Below, piece by piece: positions 24,945 to 34,189 of a stretch of 48,167 nucleotides of DNA. The notes under the pieces were generated by a model. That model saw only the letters and a list, made by a program, of their open reading frames with translations. It did no database searches and was not told where the DNA came from. Source of the DNA: Rhizobiaceae bacterium (GTDB lineage: Bacteria; Pseudomonadota; Alphaproteobacteria; Rhizobiales; Rhizobiaceae); NCBI GenBank assembly GCA_030065115.1, contig JASJDO010000004.1:1-48167 (forward strand), in the 5' to 3' direction. Numbering within the stretch: the stretch's first letter is position 1; each line of letters begins with the position of its first letter. A program made the position numbers and the translations under genes.

Positions 24945-25598
24945 ATGAGCAACATGATATCCCCGGCTGTTTTAATACATTTGGGAGCACTGCTTTACAT
25001 CGTCGGGTTCCTGGTCCGGGATGAATTGTTGCTGCGCTTATTGGTACTGGGCGGAACAGCGCTTTATATTTTGTATTACTTTCTGTTTCCGGATGAACCA
25101 CTTTGGGATGCAATTATCACAAGCCTTATTTTGGCAGCAGCCAATCTATGGGTGCTGTTCAAGATCATGTATGAGCGAACCACGTTCGCACTTTCCGATG
25201 AAGAACTGAAACTGTATCAGGCATTTGAAACGCTAAATCCGGGGCAATTTAGAAAAGTTTTGCGAAGTGCCATATGGCATTCAGCTTCTGGCGATGAACT
25301 AATGTGTATCGAAAATGAAAGAGCTGAGCACATCTACTACCTCATTGAAGGCGAGGCGACAGTTGAAAAAGGTGAGAAGAATTTTTCCATCGGCGCTTCA
25401 AGTTTTGTCGGGGAAATCGCCTATGTGCTCAACGGAAACTACACTGCAACAGTGAAGGCAAAACCCGGCCTCCGCTATGTTGAATGGCGCTCTGACAACC
25501 TGCGAAAACTTTCAAACAAAAACCCGGCACTGCATAACGCACTGATTGCACTGTTCAACCGGGATCTCGCAGCCAAACTGGCAATCAGCCATCAGTAG
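24945..25598 (+). CDS. Popeye-domain-like membrane protein with cNMP-binding fold
   Basis: A 217-residue protein. Three hydrophobic helices occupy about residues 8-75, followed by a soluble beta-roll at about 95-205 (SGDELMCIENERAEHIYYLIEGEATVEKG, then SFVGEIAYVLNGNYTATVKA). The layout of three helices plus a cyclic-nucleotide-binding-like domain is that of Popeye (POPDC) proteins, known mainly from animal muscle but also present in bacteria with unknown function. The ATG at 24945 has TAAGGA 6 bp upstream; the ATG at 24939 abuts that motif. It is monocistronic and convergent with the hybrid kinase. Confidence 0.75.
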   Translation: MSNMISPAVLIHLGALLYIVGFLVRDELLLRLLVLGGTALYILYYFLFPDEPLWDAIITSLILAAANLWVLFKIMYERTTFALSDEELKLYQAFETLNPGQFRKVLRSAIWHSASGDELMCIENERAEHIYYLIEGEATVEKGEKNFSIGASSFVGEIAYVLNGNYTATVKAKPGLRYVEWRSDNLRKLSNKNPALHNALIALFNRDLAAKLAISHQ

Positions 25599-25634
25599 AA
25601 AACGACCGTATGCTATTCAAGACCTTCAATTTCC

Positions 25635-28562
25635 TCACGCCACTCTTTGGCTTTTGGCAGTGCCTTGCATCCAGTCGTTGATTTTAGCTTCGAGTTTTTC
25701 CGGTGAGACGGGTTTTGAGATATAGTCATCCATGCCCGCTTCGAAGCAGCGTTCCATGTCGCCCTTGATCGCGTGTGCGGTAACGCCGATGATCGGCGTA
25801 TTGACGCCCGACGTGTGCTCCATCTCACGGATGGCACGCGTTGCCTCATGCCCGTTCATCACCGGCATGGAGACATCCATGCAGATCAATTTCGGCGTAT
25901 GTTTCTGATACAGCGCGACTGCCTCTTCGCCATTTTCCGCAATCAGATAGGTATAGCCCGTTGCCTGAAGGATCTGGCTGATCACCAGCTGATTGACCTC
26001 ATTGTCCTCAGCGACCAGGATATCAATCCGGTCGCCATTGACTGGCGGCTCGGGATGCTGACCCAGATCAAGGGGCACGCTGTCTGAAGTGGCAGTGTCC
26101 GGAGTGGTAGTATTTGGCGTGGTGGCACTGGTATCATTCGTGGCACCGGATACATCGTCTGCCGAAGCTGCAGGCATTGCCGTCTCCAGACCCGCAAAAT
26201 GCTGGGTCGCAGGGGTGCTGGCAGCGCCTCCCGCAGAATGCCCTGCCTGAGCTGCTGTCTGCTGTGCTGCGGCATTGGGTTCTGGCGTCTCAGACGCTGG
26301 CGCGCCACCTGCCCCAAATCCCTCATTCAACCGGCGCTTGATCTCTGCAAGGGAAAGCGCCTCGGGTTCTTTGGCAGCAATGCCACCGGTAACGGCATGC
26401 TCTGCAGGTGCTGCTGCAACAGCCGGGGTTTCGGCTGCCTGTGGTGGTGCAACTGTTTGAGATACAGCTGCCTGACTGGGCTGAGCCGGCGTGGTTGGCG
26501 CTGCCGCCTGTGATGCCGCTGGCGCCTCACCCATTGGCTCTCTTGCAATTGCCGGTTCTGGTGCTGCCGCAGGCTCTTCCCTCGGCTCGACACCCACATT
26601 CATCATGCTCTTGGCAATCGATACACCGGTACGAATATCGCTCGTGTCAGAGCGCGCTTCCTGGATCACCTGAATGACCGTCTCAAGCAGGAGCGACGAC
26701 CGCGCCGGCTTCACAAGATGCCCTTCAATGCCAAGCGACGAGAAGTTCTTGCCATTCTCCATCTGGTCAACCGAGGTCAACATGATGATCGGCAGTTTCG
26801 CCAGCCGCGCATCAGAGCGGATTGCACCCGCCAACTGGGCGCCATTCATCTCCGGCATGTGATAATCAAGGATCAGACAGTCCGGCGCCATGTTCTGGTC
26901 TGCCATCGCACGAAGCGCTGCAAGTGCCTCCTCACCGGAAGCAGCCGCCGCACTTTCAAAGCGCCAGCTTTGCATGTTCTCAACCAGGATCGAACGGTTA
27001 ACCGCATTGTCATCCACAATCAGCACCCGTGAGCCTGACACATCCATCGGCACAAAGTGACGGCGCGATTGCGAGGCGTGAACCGGAAGCTCAATCTCGA
27101 ACCAGAATGTGGTGCCACGATCCAGCACGGATTCAACCCGCATCTCGCCATTCATCAACCGCACAAGCGAAGAGGCAATCGCAAGGCCAAGCCCGGTCCC
27201 CTCGTGTTTGCGGGTCGTGCTCTCATCCACCTGGCTGAACTTCTCAAAGATCTTGGTCAGCTTCTCAGGCGCAATCCCGATGCCGGTATCTTCAACCGAG
27301 ATGCGCAACCGGGCAATCTCGTTCTCCACTCCGCCATTGACATCAATGAACACATGGCCGGTTTCGGTGAACTTCACCGCATTGCCCACAAGGTTGGTCA
27401 CAATCTGGCGGATCCGACCCACATCGCCCACATACGAATTCGGCAAAGTTGGATCTATACGAACTGCAAGTTCAAGGTCTTTTTCCGCAACCTTGGAAGA
27501 GACAAGCGTTGCCACATCCTCAATCGCTTCACCCAGGTTAAACGGTGCAGGATCAAGCTCCATCTGGCCCGCATCAATCTTAGAGAAATCCAGAATGTCG
27601 TTGATGATCGTCAGAAGCGAATTGCCGGACTTCACAATCACATCCGCAAATGCGCGCTGCTTTGTGTCCAGCTCCGTCTTCTGCAACAACTCAGCCATCC
27701 CCATAACACCGTTCATAGGCGTACGGATCTCGTGAGACATATTCGCCAAAAACTCACTCTTCGCCCGATCAGCGATCACCACTTGCGAATTGGCGTCACC
27801 CAGAGCTGCAAACTGATTGCGAATGGTCCGTTCCATGGGGCGGAAAATGAACAATCCTATGCCGATCAAAAGAATAGCGCCCGCAATCATGAACCCGTAG
27901 GTGATCATGTTAAGGCGCGAAGCTGCTTCGTCGATCTTTGTGGCAGTGAATGCTGACTGTTGCGACTGGTATTGCGAAATCAGAAGATTGTGCACGTCCG
28001 AAACACGGATGGCTGCGTCCCTATAAGGTTCGGCGGAGCTAATCCGGCGCTGCACATTGCGATAGTCGATGAAATAGCTGCGCTCTTCGGGAAGATGAAT
28101 GGTTCTAATCCGCTCCACTTCCCGCACACGGGCAAGAACATCGCTGTACACCCAAAAAGGGTCTCCCTCGAGCGAGGTAATCGAGTTGAAAGCCATCTGG
28201 TCATCAACCGGCAATCTGAAATAAGCCGAACGCGTTGCTTCTAGTTTTTCTTCAAGTGATCGGCGATTCACCACCAGGGTGTCCAACAATGGCTCACGAA
28301 CTACGGGCAGGAATTCAGTTTCAAGGCGCTTCGACGTCAGGGCAATTGATTCCACAACATCGCGCATTTCGGACAAGGCAATTTTTAGAGAATTTGAACG
28401 ATTGATGTCGTTGTTGAGCGAGCTGAAGAATACTGCAAAAACAGTACCAATCGCAGCAATCAAGCCCAGGCTCAATAAATACCTCAATCGGATATTAAGA
28501 ATATTACTCGCTTCGTTTCCAGCCTGCATTTTTTCGCCCCGACGAAATTGCAAATGAATCAT
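25635..28562 (-). CDS. Hybrid sensor histidine kinase with two receiver domains
   Basis: A 975-residue membrane kinase. Helices lie at about residues 26-48 and 222-242 around a periplasmic helical sensor. HisKA has [23 protein letters not shown]; the ATPase domain has [23 protein letters not shown] and [15 protein letters not shown]. Receiver 1 is [19 protein letters not shown] with Asp in [14 protein letters not shown] linker of roughly 200 residues, mostly Ala, Pro, Gln and Thr, follows. Receiver 2 is [20 protein letters not shown] with Asp in [13 protein letters not shown]. No Hpt domain is present, so phosphotransfer must use another protein. The ATG at 28529 (MQAGNEASN) is an equally plausible start. 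No cognate regulator is adjacent. Confidence 0.9.
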   Translation of the reverse strand: MIHLQFRRGEKMQAGNEASNILNIRLRYLLSLGLIAAIGTVFAVFFSSLNNDINRSNSLKIALSEMRDVVESIALTSKRLETEFLPVVREPLLDTLVVNRRSLEEKLEATRSAYFRLPVDDQMAFNSITSLEGDPFWVYSDVLARVREVERIRTIHLPEERSYFIDYRNVQRRISSAEPYRDAAIRVSDVHNLLISQYQSQQSAFTATKIDEAASRLNMITYGFMIAGAILLIGIGLFIFRPMERTIRNQFAALGDANSQVVIADRAKSEFLANMSHEIRTPMNGVMGMAELLQKTELDTKQRAFADVIVKSGNSLLTIINDILDFSKIDAGQMELDPAPFNLGEAIEDVATLVSSKVAEKDLELAVRIDPTLPNSYVGDVGRIRQIVTNLVGNAVKFTETGHVFIDVNGGVENEIARLRISVEDTGIGIAPEKLTKIFEKFSQVDESTTRKHEGTGLGLAIASSLVRLMNGEMRVESVLDRGTTFWFEIELPVHASQSRRHFVPMDVSGSRVLIVDDNAVNRSILVENMQSWRFESAAAASGEEALAALRAMADQNMAPDCLILDYHMPEMNGAQLAGAIRSDARLAKLPIIMLTSVDQMENGKNFSSLGIEGHLVKPARSSLLLETVIQVIQEARSDTSDIRTGVSIAKSMMNVGVEPREEPAAAPEPAIAREPMGEAPAASQAAAPTTPAQPSQAAVSQTVAPPQAAETPAVAAAPAEHAVTGGIAAKEPEALSLAEIKRRLNEGFGAGGAPASETPEPNAAAQQTAAQAGHSAGGAASTPATQHFAGLETAMPAASADDVSGATNDTSATTPNTTTPDTATSDSVPLDLGQHPEPPVNGDRIDILVAEDNEVNQLVISQILQATGYTYLIAENGEEAVALYQKHTPKLICMDVSMPVMNGHEATRAIREMEHTSGVNTPIIGVTAHAIKGDMERCFEAGMDDYISKPVSPEKLEAKINDWMQGTAKSQRVA

Positions 28563-28620
28563 TGTGAATTATCACGTCATTATCCGGGCGTAATGGTTAA
28601 CGAAATACCAACTAAACCGA

Positions 28621-29748
28621 TTATTTGACGATCGTCAGGCGCTCAGCAGCCCTCGTAATCGCGGTATAAAGCCATCGATCCCGGTGTTCACGGAACGCAT
28701 AGCTTTCATCAAACAACACAATATTGTCCCACTGAGAGCCCTGGGCTTTGTGCACAGTCAACGCATAACCATAATCAAAATCATCATGGCGACGCTTGAT
28801 CTGCCAAGGGACTTCTTTTTCAGGTTCTTCGAAGGCCGCTTTCAGCAGTTTGACCTTGGCTGAATATCGCTCAATGCCCTCGTCTTCTGCACGGATCAGA
28901 ACATTTATGAACGGTTTTACAGTTCGGGCTGCACTGGTCACCTGCCAAAGAGACCCGTTGAGCAACCCCTTGGCAGGATCGTTACGCAGACAGACCAATT
29001 TGTCGCCAGCGGCCGGCAACGGTCCTTCAAAACCCTTGAGTTCGCGCAGACGTTCATTGTAGCGACGTCGTGTTTTGTTGGTTCCTACCAATACCTGATC
29101 AGCATCAAGAACCAGATCAGCGTTCACCTCTGACTTCGAGATTACCTGTGCGGTCTCGCCATAATCTCCAATCATGACCTGATTGCCCATGCGAACCTGA
29201 CGGGCCAGTTCAACAATGGGGTTATCGCGCGCCTGGCGATGAATTTCTTCAAGCAAAATATCCGGCTCATGCTCAGTAAAAAAGCCGCCGCCGCTTACAG
29301 GTGGAAGCTGCCCCGGATCACCCAAAACAAGTACCGGAGTGCCAAAAGACAAAAGATCACGCCCAAGGTCTTCATCCACCATCGAACATTCATCGATGAC
29401 AATAAGCGCTGCCTTTGATAACGCGCTCTGCCGGTTAAGAGAAAACATCGGCAGAACTTCCTTCTTGCCGGTTTCCTCGTCTTCTACAGTTTCCTCGCCA
29501 CGTGGCCGATAAATCAGGGAATGGATGGTTGATGCTTTCGCAGCACCGCGCGATCGCAGCACCTGGGCAGCCTTTCCCGTGAAGGCTGCGAACAAAACAT
29601 CACCATCGACACCTTCCGCCAAATGGCGTGCAAGCGTTGTTTTGCCCGTACCCGCATAGCCAAATAGTCGAAAAACCTGCCGATCACCCGCCTTTAACCA
29701 GCGATCTACTTCTACAAGTGCTTTGTCTTGTTGAGGTGAAAACTCCAT
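28621..29748 (-). CDS. RecD-like ATP-dependent helicase (AAA_30 type)
   Basis: A 375-residue superfamily 1B helicase. Motif I is LFGYAGTGKTTLARHLAEG, motif II is LIVIDECSMVDEDLGRDLL and motif III is VLVLGDPGQLPPVSGGGFFTE. The C-terminal UvrD_C_2 part holds DYGYALTVHKAQGSQWDNIVLFDE and LYTAITRAAERLTIV. It lacks the long N-terminal region of RecD and RecD2, so it is a compact stand-alone helicase of the kind annotated as ATP-dependent RecD-like DNA helicase. It probably acts in DNA repair. It stands alone between the hybrid kinase and a lysE gene. Confidence 0.9.
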   Translation of the reverse strand: MEFSPQQDKALVEVDRWLKAGDRQVFRLFGYAGTGKTTLARHLAEGVDGDVLFAAFTGKAAQVLRSRGAAKASTIHSLIYRPRGEETVEDEETGKKEVLPMFSLNRQSALSKAALIVIDECSMVDEDLGRDLLSFGTPVLVLGDPGQLPPVSGGGFFTEHEPDILLEEIHRQARDNPIVELARQVRMGNQVMIGDYGETAQVISKSEVNADLVLDADQVLVGTNKTRRRYNERLRELKGFEGPLPAAGDKLVCLRNDPAKGLLNGSLWQVTSAARTVKPFINVLIRAEDEGIERYSAKVKLLKAAFEEPEKEVPWQIKRRHDDFDYGYALTVHKAQGSQWDNIVLFDESYAFREHRDRWLYTAITRAAERLTIVK

Positions 29749-29788
29749 CCCAACCTATTGGCACGATTCACCATTTTCGCAAACATTG

Positions 29789-30382
29789 TTATCGCAGCAT
29801 TGGCCACAAACTCGCGACCAGCAAAAGTGCCATCGAAATATTGAAAATCTTCAACTTGGTGGGATCTTTGAGAAACTCACGCAAACCGACTCCGAAACCG
29901 CACCAGACCGAAACGCTCGGAAAGTTCACAACAACGAATGAGAAACAGACGATAAACACACTGGTGGTGAAATCCGGTTGACCGGTATAGACCGTCATCG
30001 CAGTGATAGCCATGACCCAGGCTTTGGGATTGACCCACTGAAACAGTGCTGCCGCAATAAAGGTCATCGGACTGCCACTGCCTTCACCTTCTTCTACCGG
30101 ACCAGAATTGGCAATTTGCCACGCAAGATACAAAAGATATGCACCACCTGCGATTTTGATGGCCAATTGCAATTGCGGAAAAGCTTCAAACATTTCCTTC
30201 AGGCCAAACCCGACAGCAAGAAGCAACGCGCCAAAACCAAAGGCGATACCAAACATATGCGGAATGGTACGCTTGAATCCAAAGTTCACGCCCGAAGCCA
30301 GCAACATGATGTTGTTTGGGCCAGGCGTTATCGACGAAACAAAGGAAAACCCCAACAAGGCTAAAAATACGTCCAACGACAT
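29789..30382 (-). CDS. LysE/RhtB-family amino-acid exporter, copy 2
   Basis: A 197-residue inner-membrane protein. SITPGPNNIMLLASGVNFGFKRT is the conserved start, then GGAYLLYLAWQIANS and ALFQWVNPKAWVMAITAMT. It differs clearly from the LysE-type gene at 23093. The ribosome binding site GGAGATG lies directly upstream, and a long perfect inverted repeat at 30395-30419 sits just before it. It is divergent from the Tat-signal orphan. Confidence 0.88.
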   Translation of the reverse strand: MSLDVFLALLGFSFVSSITPGPNNIMLLASGVNFGFKRTIPHMFGIAFGFGALLLAVGFGLKEMFEAFPQLQLAIKIAGGAYLLYLAWQIANSGPVEEGEGSGSPMTFIAAALFQWVNPKAWVMAITAMTVYTGQPDFTTSVFIVCFSFVVVNFPSVSVWCGFGVGLREFLKDPTKLKIFNISMALLLVASLWPMLR

Positions 30383-30394
30383 TATAACATCTCC

Positions 30395-30419
30395 AATAGG
30401 TCAGCATTGTTGACCTATT
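30395..30419. promoter_or_regulatory. Perfect 9-bp inverted repeat AATAGGTCA-N7-TGACCTATT upstream of lysE-like gene
   Basis: Arms at 30395-30403 and 30411-30419 are exact reverse complements around a 7-bp centre, 13-37 bp upstream of the exporter start codon. The placement next to the ribosome binding site suits a repressor operator or an mRNA hairpin controlling translation. It also lies in the shared region with the divergent gene at 30477. The binding protein is unknown. Confidence 0.5.
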
Positions 30420-30476
30420 TGTAAACAAGTGTCAACCGGGCTTTTTTATGCCTGACTTATGCTTATATGGAGCATT

Positions 30477-30971
30477 ATGGACAGACGACATTTTCTCAAA
30501 TCGATTGGGGCAACCGCCCTGATCCCTGCAATCCCGGCCCCGGCCGGCGCTTTGGCGCAATCCGCACCAGTTGCTGTTGCACCCGCTTTTTCTGCGCACA
30601 CCTATCAATGGGCGGAGATGATCGTTCGGGCACATAACAAATGCAACCTGGGATTGCTGCAACGTTCTCTGCGGATCGATGCAACTGCGGCAACAGCACT
30701 CAAAGAAACACTGATCAAAAACGGGATTGTGGCCGCACAGGCAAATGCCTATGGCATCCACACCGCAACCAAACCACTCTACGAAGGTGCATTCATGAGT
30801 GTTTCGGACGTGGTTGAAAAAACCACTGACGTTGCGGAGAAAATTTCGGAATTGTTAGAACCAGAAGACCAAGGTTCTGACACAGAATTTGAGAGAAACG
30901 AACCTGATATCAGCAACATAGACGAAGAGCTGGAATCAGAAACTGATTTGGAAATTCGGCCATGCGCTTGA
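30477..30971 (+). CDS. Hypothetical exported protein with Tat-type signal
   Basis: A 164-residue protein. The N-terminus MDRRHFLKSIGATALIPAIPAP matches the twin-arginine motif RRxFLK followed by a hydrophobic stretch and an A-Q-S cleavage region. A helical central part (about 40-105) follows, and the C-terminal 50 residues are highly acidic (Glu/Asp-rich, low complexity). I recognise no domain or cofactor-binding motif, which is unusual for a Tat substrate. The ATG at 30477 has GGAG 4 bp upstream; an in-frame start at 30459 precedes it. An SDR gene follows 59 bp downstream. Confidence 0.65.
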   Translation: MDRRHFLKSIGATALIPAIPAPAGALAQSAPVAVAPAFSAHTYQWAEMIVRAHNKCNLGLLQRSLRIDATAATALKETLIKNGIVAAQANAYGIHTATKPLYEGAFMSVSDVVEKTTDVAEKISELLEPEDQGSDTEFERNEPDISNIDEELESETDLEIRPCA

Positions 30972-31030
30972 GATCATCGCCGCGGATACATACCTATGAA
31001 GAAGTATGCGAACAATAGGCGACGAACTCC

Positions 31031-31792
31031 ATGAAAGAACTTCAAGGCAAAACAGCAATCATCACAGGCGCAAGTAAGGGCATTGGTGCCGCAACCGCCC
31101 GGCGCATGGCTGAGCTAGGTATCAATGTTGTTCTCGCTGCACGCTCAGAGAAACAGGTCAAACAAATTGCCGAGGAAATCGCCTCTGAAGGTGGCAAGGC
31201 GACCGGCATCGCATGTGATGTCAGCAAGTTCACACAAGTTCAGGCTGCAATTGACCTGGCGAAGGAGAAATATGGCAGCGTCGATATCATCGTGAACAAT
31301 GCCGGGTTAATTGATCCGATTGCGCGCATCAAGGATTCTCACCCCACGGATTGGGGCAAGGTGATCGATGTGAATGTTAAGGGTGTCTATTACGCAATCC
31401 ATGCCGCACTGCCAATCATGGAAAGGCAGAAATCGGGTGTAATCATCAACATATCTTCCGGAGCAGCGACCTCAGCCCTTGAAGGTTGGAGCCACTACTG
31501 TTCGTCCAAGGCAGCGGTCCTTTCACTGACTCGCTGCGCACATAGGGAAGTCGCAGAAAAAGGTGTCCGCGTGGTTGGCCTTTCGCCGGGAACCGTTGCC
31601 ACCGACATGCAGGTCGCGATCAAGGCCTCCGGTATCAATCCAGTCAGCCAACTCGACCCGGCTGTCCACATTTCGCCGGATTGGGTTGCCGAAGCAATCT
31701 GTTGGCTTGCCACGAAAGATGCTCAGGAATTTGACGGCGATGATGTCAGCCTGCGCGATGAGGCGATTAGGCAGAGGGTTGGGATAGGATGA
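31031..31792 (+). CDS. Short-chain dehydrogenase/reductase (SDR)
   Basis: A 253-residue NAD(P)-dependent oxidoreductase of the classical SDR type. The cofactor motif is TGASKGIGAATARR, then NNAGLIDP. The catalytic Ser is in VIINISSGAATSA and the Tyr-Lys pair in WSHYCSSKAAVLSL. PGTVATDMQ is the usual post-active-site loop. Length is typical. The substrate is not predictable. It ends 3 bp before the convergent AraC-family gene. Confidence 0.9.
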   Translation: MKELQGKTAIITGASKGIGAATARRMAELGINVVLAARSEKQVKQIAEEIASEGGKATGIACDVSKFTQVQAAIDLAKEKYGSVDIIVNNAGLIDPIARIKDSHPTDWGKVIDVNVKGVYYAIHAALPIMERQKSGVIINISSGAATSALEGWSHYCSSKAAVLSLTRCAHREVAEKGVRVVGLSPGTVATDMQVAIKASGINPVSQLDPAVHISPDWVAEAICWLATKDAQEFDGDDVSLRDEAIRQRVGIG

Positions 31793-31795
31793 CGC

Positions 31796-32677
31796 TCAAA
31801 ACTTCTGACCCATCAACCTGAATGACCAAAAGGCTTCGTCACTCTCATAGCGTTCCATGAACTCACGTGGGCTGAAGCCGGTAATCTCCTTCACTTGCCG
31901 CCCCATGTGCGACTGATCCGAATATCCAAGATCCACTGACATATCAGCAAGATTTAGCCTGCCGTCCCCCTTTGCTCTCAAAGCATATTCAAATGCTTTC
32001 TCGCTTTTTGAATATGCGAGAAGTCTCCGCCTGGAGTGCCCGGTCCACCTTTTGAAACGCCTTTCAATCTGTCGAACAGATTTGCCCGGACCCGACATGG
32101 CAGCACGTAGCGCCAGCGACTTGAACCAGTCTGAAACCAGATGCCCAAATACGGGGTTTTTGGGACGAGCGCTTTTCCATATTTCAGCCAAAGCCGTTTC
32201 CAGTTTTTCAAATCCAGCCTCTGCATCTTTGGATGCAAGAATATCCTCAGCGATCGCCAGCAATTCCCACTCCAGAACATCCTCCAGAGACACAGTTTTG
32301 TTTGCATATCGGGAAACATCAACGCCTGAGATTGCAGCAAACGCATCCGGATAAAATGCAAGTGTCATTGCATGGAATTCTCCTTCACTCCAACTGGTCT
32401 GAGGCGTGCTGTAAGGCCCGCTGAACGCAAGACGCGGAAATGGTTGCGCTTCCCGGGGAGTGCGCATTTGACCCCGTTCAGTGAGGAGATGCGTTTGACC
32501 TGAAAACACCCAAGTGATGGCACAAAGCGGGGAAGAAGCAAAATAGTTGAAACGTTGTTCTACTGAGAGATCGCATTGCCGAATATCACGCAGAAATGCA
32601 CCAAAGACACAATCCACCAAGGATGCTTCAGGCAACAGAAGCTTGGCCTTTGGCGCTCGTTTGGGTGTCGTTTTCAT
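31796..32677 (-). CDS. AraC-family transcriptional regulator
   Basis: A 293-residue regulator. The first ~190 residues form a sensor region without an obvious cupin signature. The C-terminal AraC helix-turn-helix pair is at about 195-285, where RQIERRFKRWTGHSRRRLLAYSK marks the first helix-turn-helix region and LADMSVDLGYSDQSHMGRQVKEITGFSPREFMERY is the classical second one. It is convergent with the SDR gene and divergent from the orphan nuoB. Its targets are not visible. Confidence 0.88.
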   Translation of the reverse strand: MKTTPKRAPKAKLLLPEASLVDCVFGAFLRDIRQCDLSVEQRFNYFASSPLCAITWVFSGQTHLLTERGQMRTPREAQPFPRLAFSGPYSTPQTSWSEGEFHAMTLAFYPDAFAAISGVDVSRYANKTVSLEDVLEWELLAIAEDILASKDAEAGFEKLETALAEIWKSARPKNPVFGHLVSDWFKSLALRAAMSGPGKSVRQIERRFKRWTGHSRRRLLAYSKSEKAFEYALRAKGDGRLNLADMSVDLGYSDQSHMGRQVKEITGFSPREFMERYESDEAFWSFRLMGQKF

Positions 32678-32751
32678 TCTATAAATCGCGATTATTCCAG
32701 CTTTAGTATGGGCGCGAACTCATCGAAAATAAACCTCATTCTGGAATTCTC

Positions 32752-33279
32752 ATGCCCGAACAATTGCTCGTCAAACACGAAAACCAGCAGGAGAACTTTG
32801 GCATCTTCTCCGACGAGTTGGCTGACAAAGGATACATCGTCACAAACACATCGGCGCTGATTGGTTGGGCAAGAACCGGTTCGCTGCATCTCCTGAGCTT
32901 TGGTTTAGCATGCTGCGCAGTGGAAATGATGCAGTTTATGACCGCACGTTATGACTTTGAGCGGTTTGGCATGGTGCCGTCGGGCTCACCTCGTGGGGCC
33001 GATCTGATGATTGTCGCAGGAACGCTTACCAACAAAATGGCAGCACCTTTGCGCAAGATATACGATCAGATGCCGGAGCCACGATACGTTATCTCAATGG
33101 GATCATGTGCAAATGGCGGCGGGTATTACCATTATTCATATTCGGTAGTACGCGGTTGCGACCGCATCATACCAGTCGACATTTACGTCCCTGGCTGTCC
33201 GCCTACCGCGGAAGCGCTTCTTTATGGCGTGATGTTGTTGCAAAAGAAAATTCGCAGGAACGCAACGATTGAGCGGTAA
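32752..33279 (+). CDS. nuoB: NADH-quinone oxidoreductase subunit B, orphan copy
   Basis: A 175-residue NuoB/PSST protein. The four ligands of cluster N2 are present: Cys54-Cys55 in [10 protein letters not shown], Cys119 in [10 protein letters not shown] and Cys149 in [14 protein letters not shown]. The [22 protein letters not shown] core is canonical. In bacteria nuoB is normally inside the nuoA-N operon between nuoA and nuoC; here it lies alone between an AraC regulator and a convergent monooxygenase gene. It is probably a second copy, an alternative subunit for complex I or a partner of another hydrogenase-like complex. Nothing in the sequence suggests decay. Confidence 0.9.
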   Translation: MPEQLLVKHENQQENFGIFSDELADKGYIVTNTSALIGWARTGSLHLLSFGLACCAVEMMQFMTARYDFERFGMVPSGSPRGADLMIVAGTLTNKMAAPLRKIYDQMPEPRYVISMGSCANGGGYYHYSYSVVRGCDRIIPVDIYVPGCPPTAEALLYGVMLLQKKIRRNATIER

Positions 33280-33320
33280 TTTGTAACGCATAGCATACGT
33301 CAGCAAAAGAAACTTAACAC

Positions 33321-33617
33321 TTACTCCACTGTCCAGGTCTTGAAATTTCTCGGTATATCTTCGCTTACCCTGGCCCAAGGCGATGAACCGGAACGTTCCT
33401 GATGAAATTTGAATGCCGCTTCATCAACAAACGCTTCAGATACCAAAAACCGACCTGGAACATCTTTGCTGGGTGTGACCTCGAAGAAGATACATCCCGC
33501 TTCTTCACGTGTAAGACGAATGTGATCAACCAACCCGGCACGGACCGCATCAACCCGATGACCTGGCACGTCAATAAAGCCTTCCAACCGAAAGCTTCCG
33601 GATGGCAAATTTTCCAT
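33321..33617 (-). CDS. Antibiotic-biosynthesis-monooxygenase-like (YgiN/ABM) protein
   Basis: A 98-residue ferredoxin-like dimeric alpha-beta barrel protein. GFIDVPGHRVDAVRAGLVDHIRLTREEAGCIFFEVTPS and FLVSEAFVDEAAFKFHQ are typical of the ABM family, which includes cofactor-independent quinol oxygenases and many small proteins of unknown role. Its ATG overlaps the ilvH stop (TGATG), so it is the last gene of the ilv transcription unit. The function is not known. Confidence 0.8.
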   Translation of the reverse strand: MENLPSGSFRLEGFIDVPGHRVDAVRAGLVDHIRLTREEAGCIFFEVTPSKDVPGRFLVSEAFVDEAAFKFHQERSGSSPWARVSEDIPRNFKTWTVE

Positions 33618-34189
33618 CACATTCCATCCTTTCCACGACCCACTGCAGCAACGCCTGTACGACAGACTTCAACCAGACCAAGAGGCTCCATGATAGCGAT
33701 GAATTGCTCGACTTTTGAAACACGGCCGGTGATCTCGAACGTAAAATGCTCAGTAGATGCATCAATCACCGTGGCACGGAAAGCGTCCGCAATGCGCATC
33801 GCTTCAAGGCGAGGCTCGCCCGTGCCTGCCACTTTCACAAGTGCCAATTCTCTCTCCAAAGGTTTCTCATGACCATTGAGCTCAGCGCGAAGGGTTAAAT
33901 CCACCACTGTATGCACAGGTACCATGCGCTCAAGCTGTTTCTTGATCTGGTCAAGAACCTGAAGTGTGCCGGACGAAACAATTGTGATCCGCGAAACTTT
34001 GTCGTCATGGCTGGTTTCCGACACTGTCAGACTTTCGATATTGTAACCACGGCCAGAAAACAAACCGATTACACGGGCAAGTACGCCAGGTTCGTTGTCG
34101 ACAAGGACAGACAAAACATGCGTGCGTGGCGCCTCCTTGTTTTCGACAATAAAATACGCTGACCCGGTTGGTTGATGTTGTGCGTTCAT
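33617..34189 (-). CDS. ilvH: Acetolactate synthase regulatory (small) subunit
   Basis: A 190-residue subunit. The N-terminal ACT domain, THVLSVLVDNEPGVLARVIGLFSGRGYNIESLTVSE, binds valine for feedback inhibition. The C-terminal ALS_ss_C domain includes ELALVKVAGTGEPRLEAMRIADAFRA and FEITGRVSKVEQFIAIMEPLG. The ATG at 34189 (MNAQHQPTG) overlaps the EamA stop by 4 bp (ATGA); longer in-frame starts would run into that gene. Unusually, it is three genes away from the catalytic subunit ilvI, though still on the same strand and probably the same transcript. Confidence 0.95.
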   Translation of the reverse strand: MNAQHQPTGSAYFIVENKEAPRTHVLSVLVDNEPGVLARVIGLFSGRGYNIESLTVSETSHDDKVSRITIVSSGTLQVLDQIKKQLERMVPVHTVVDLTLRAELNGHEKPLERELALVKVAGTGEPRLEAMRIADAFRATVIDASTEHFTFEITGRVSKVEQFIAIMEPLGLVEVCRTGVAAVGRGKDGM

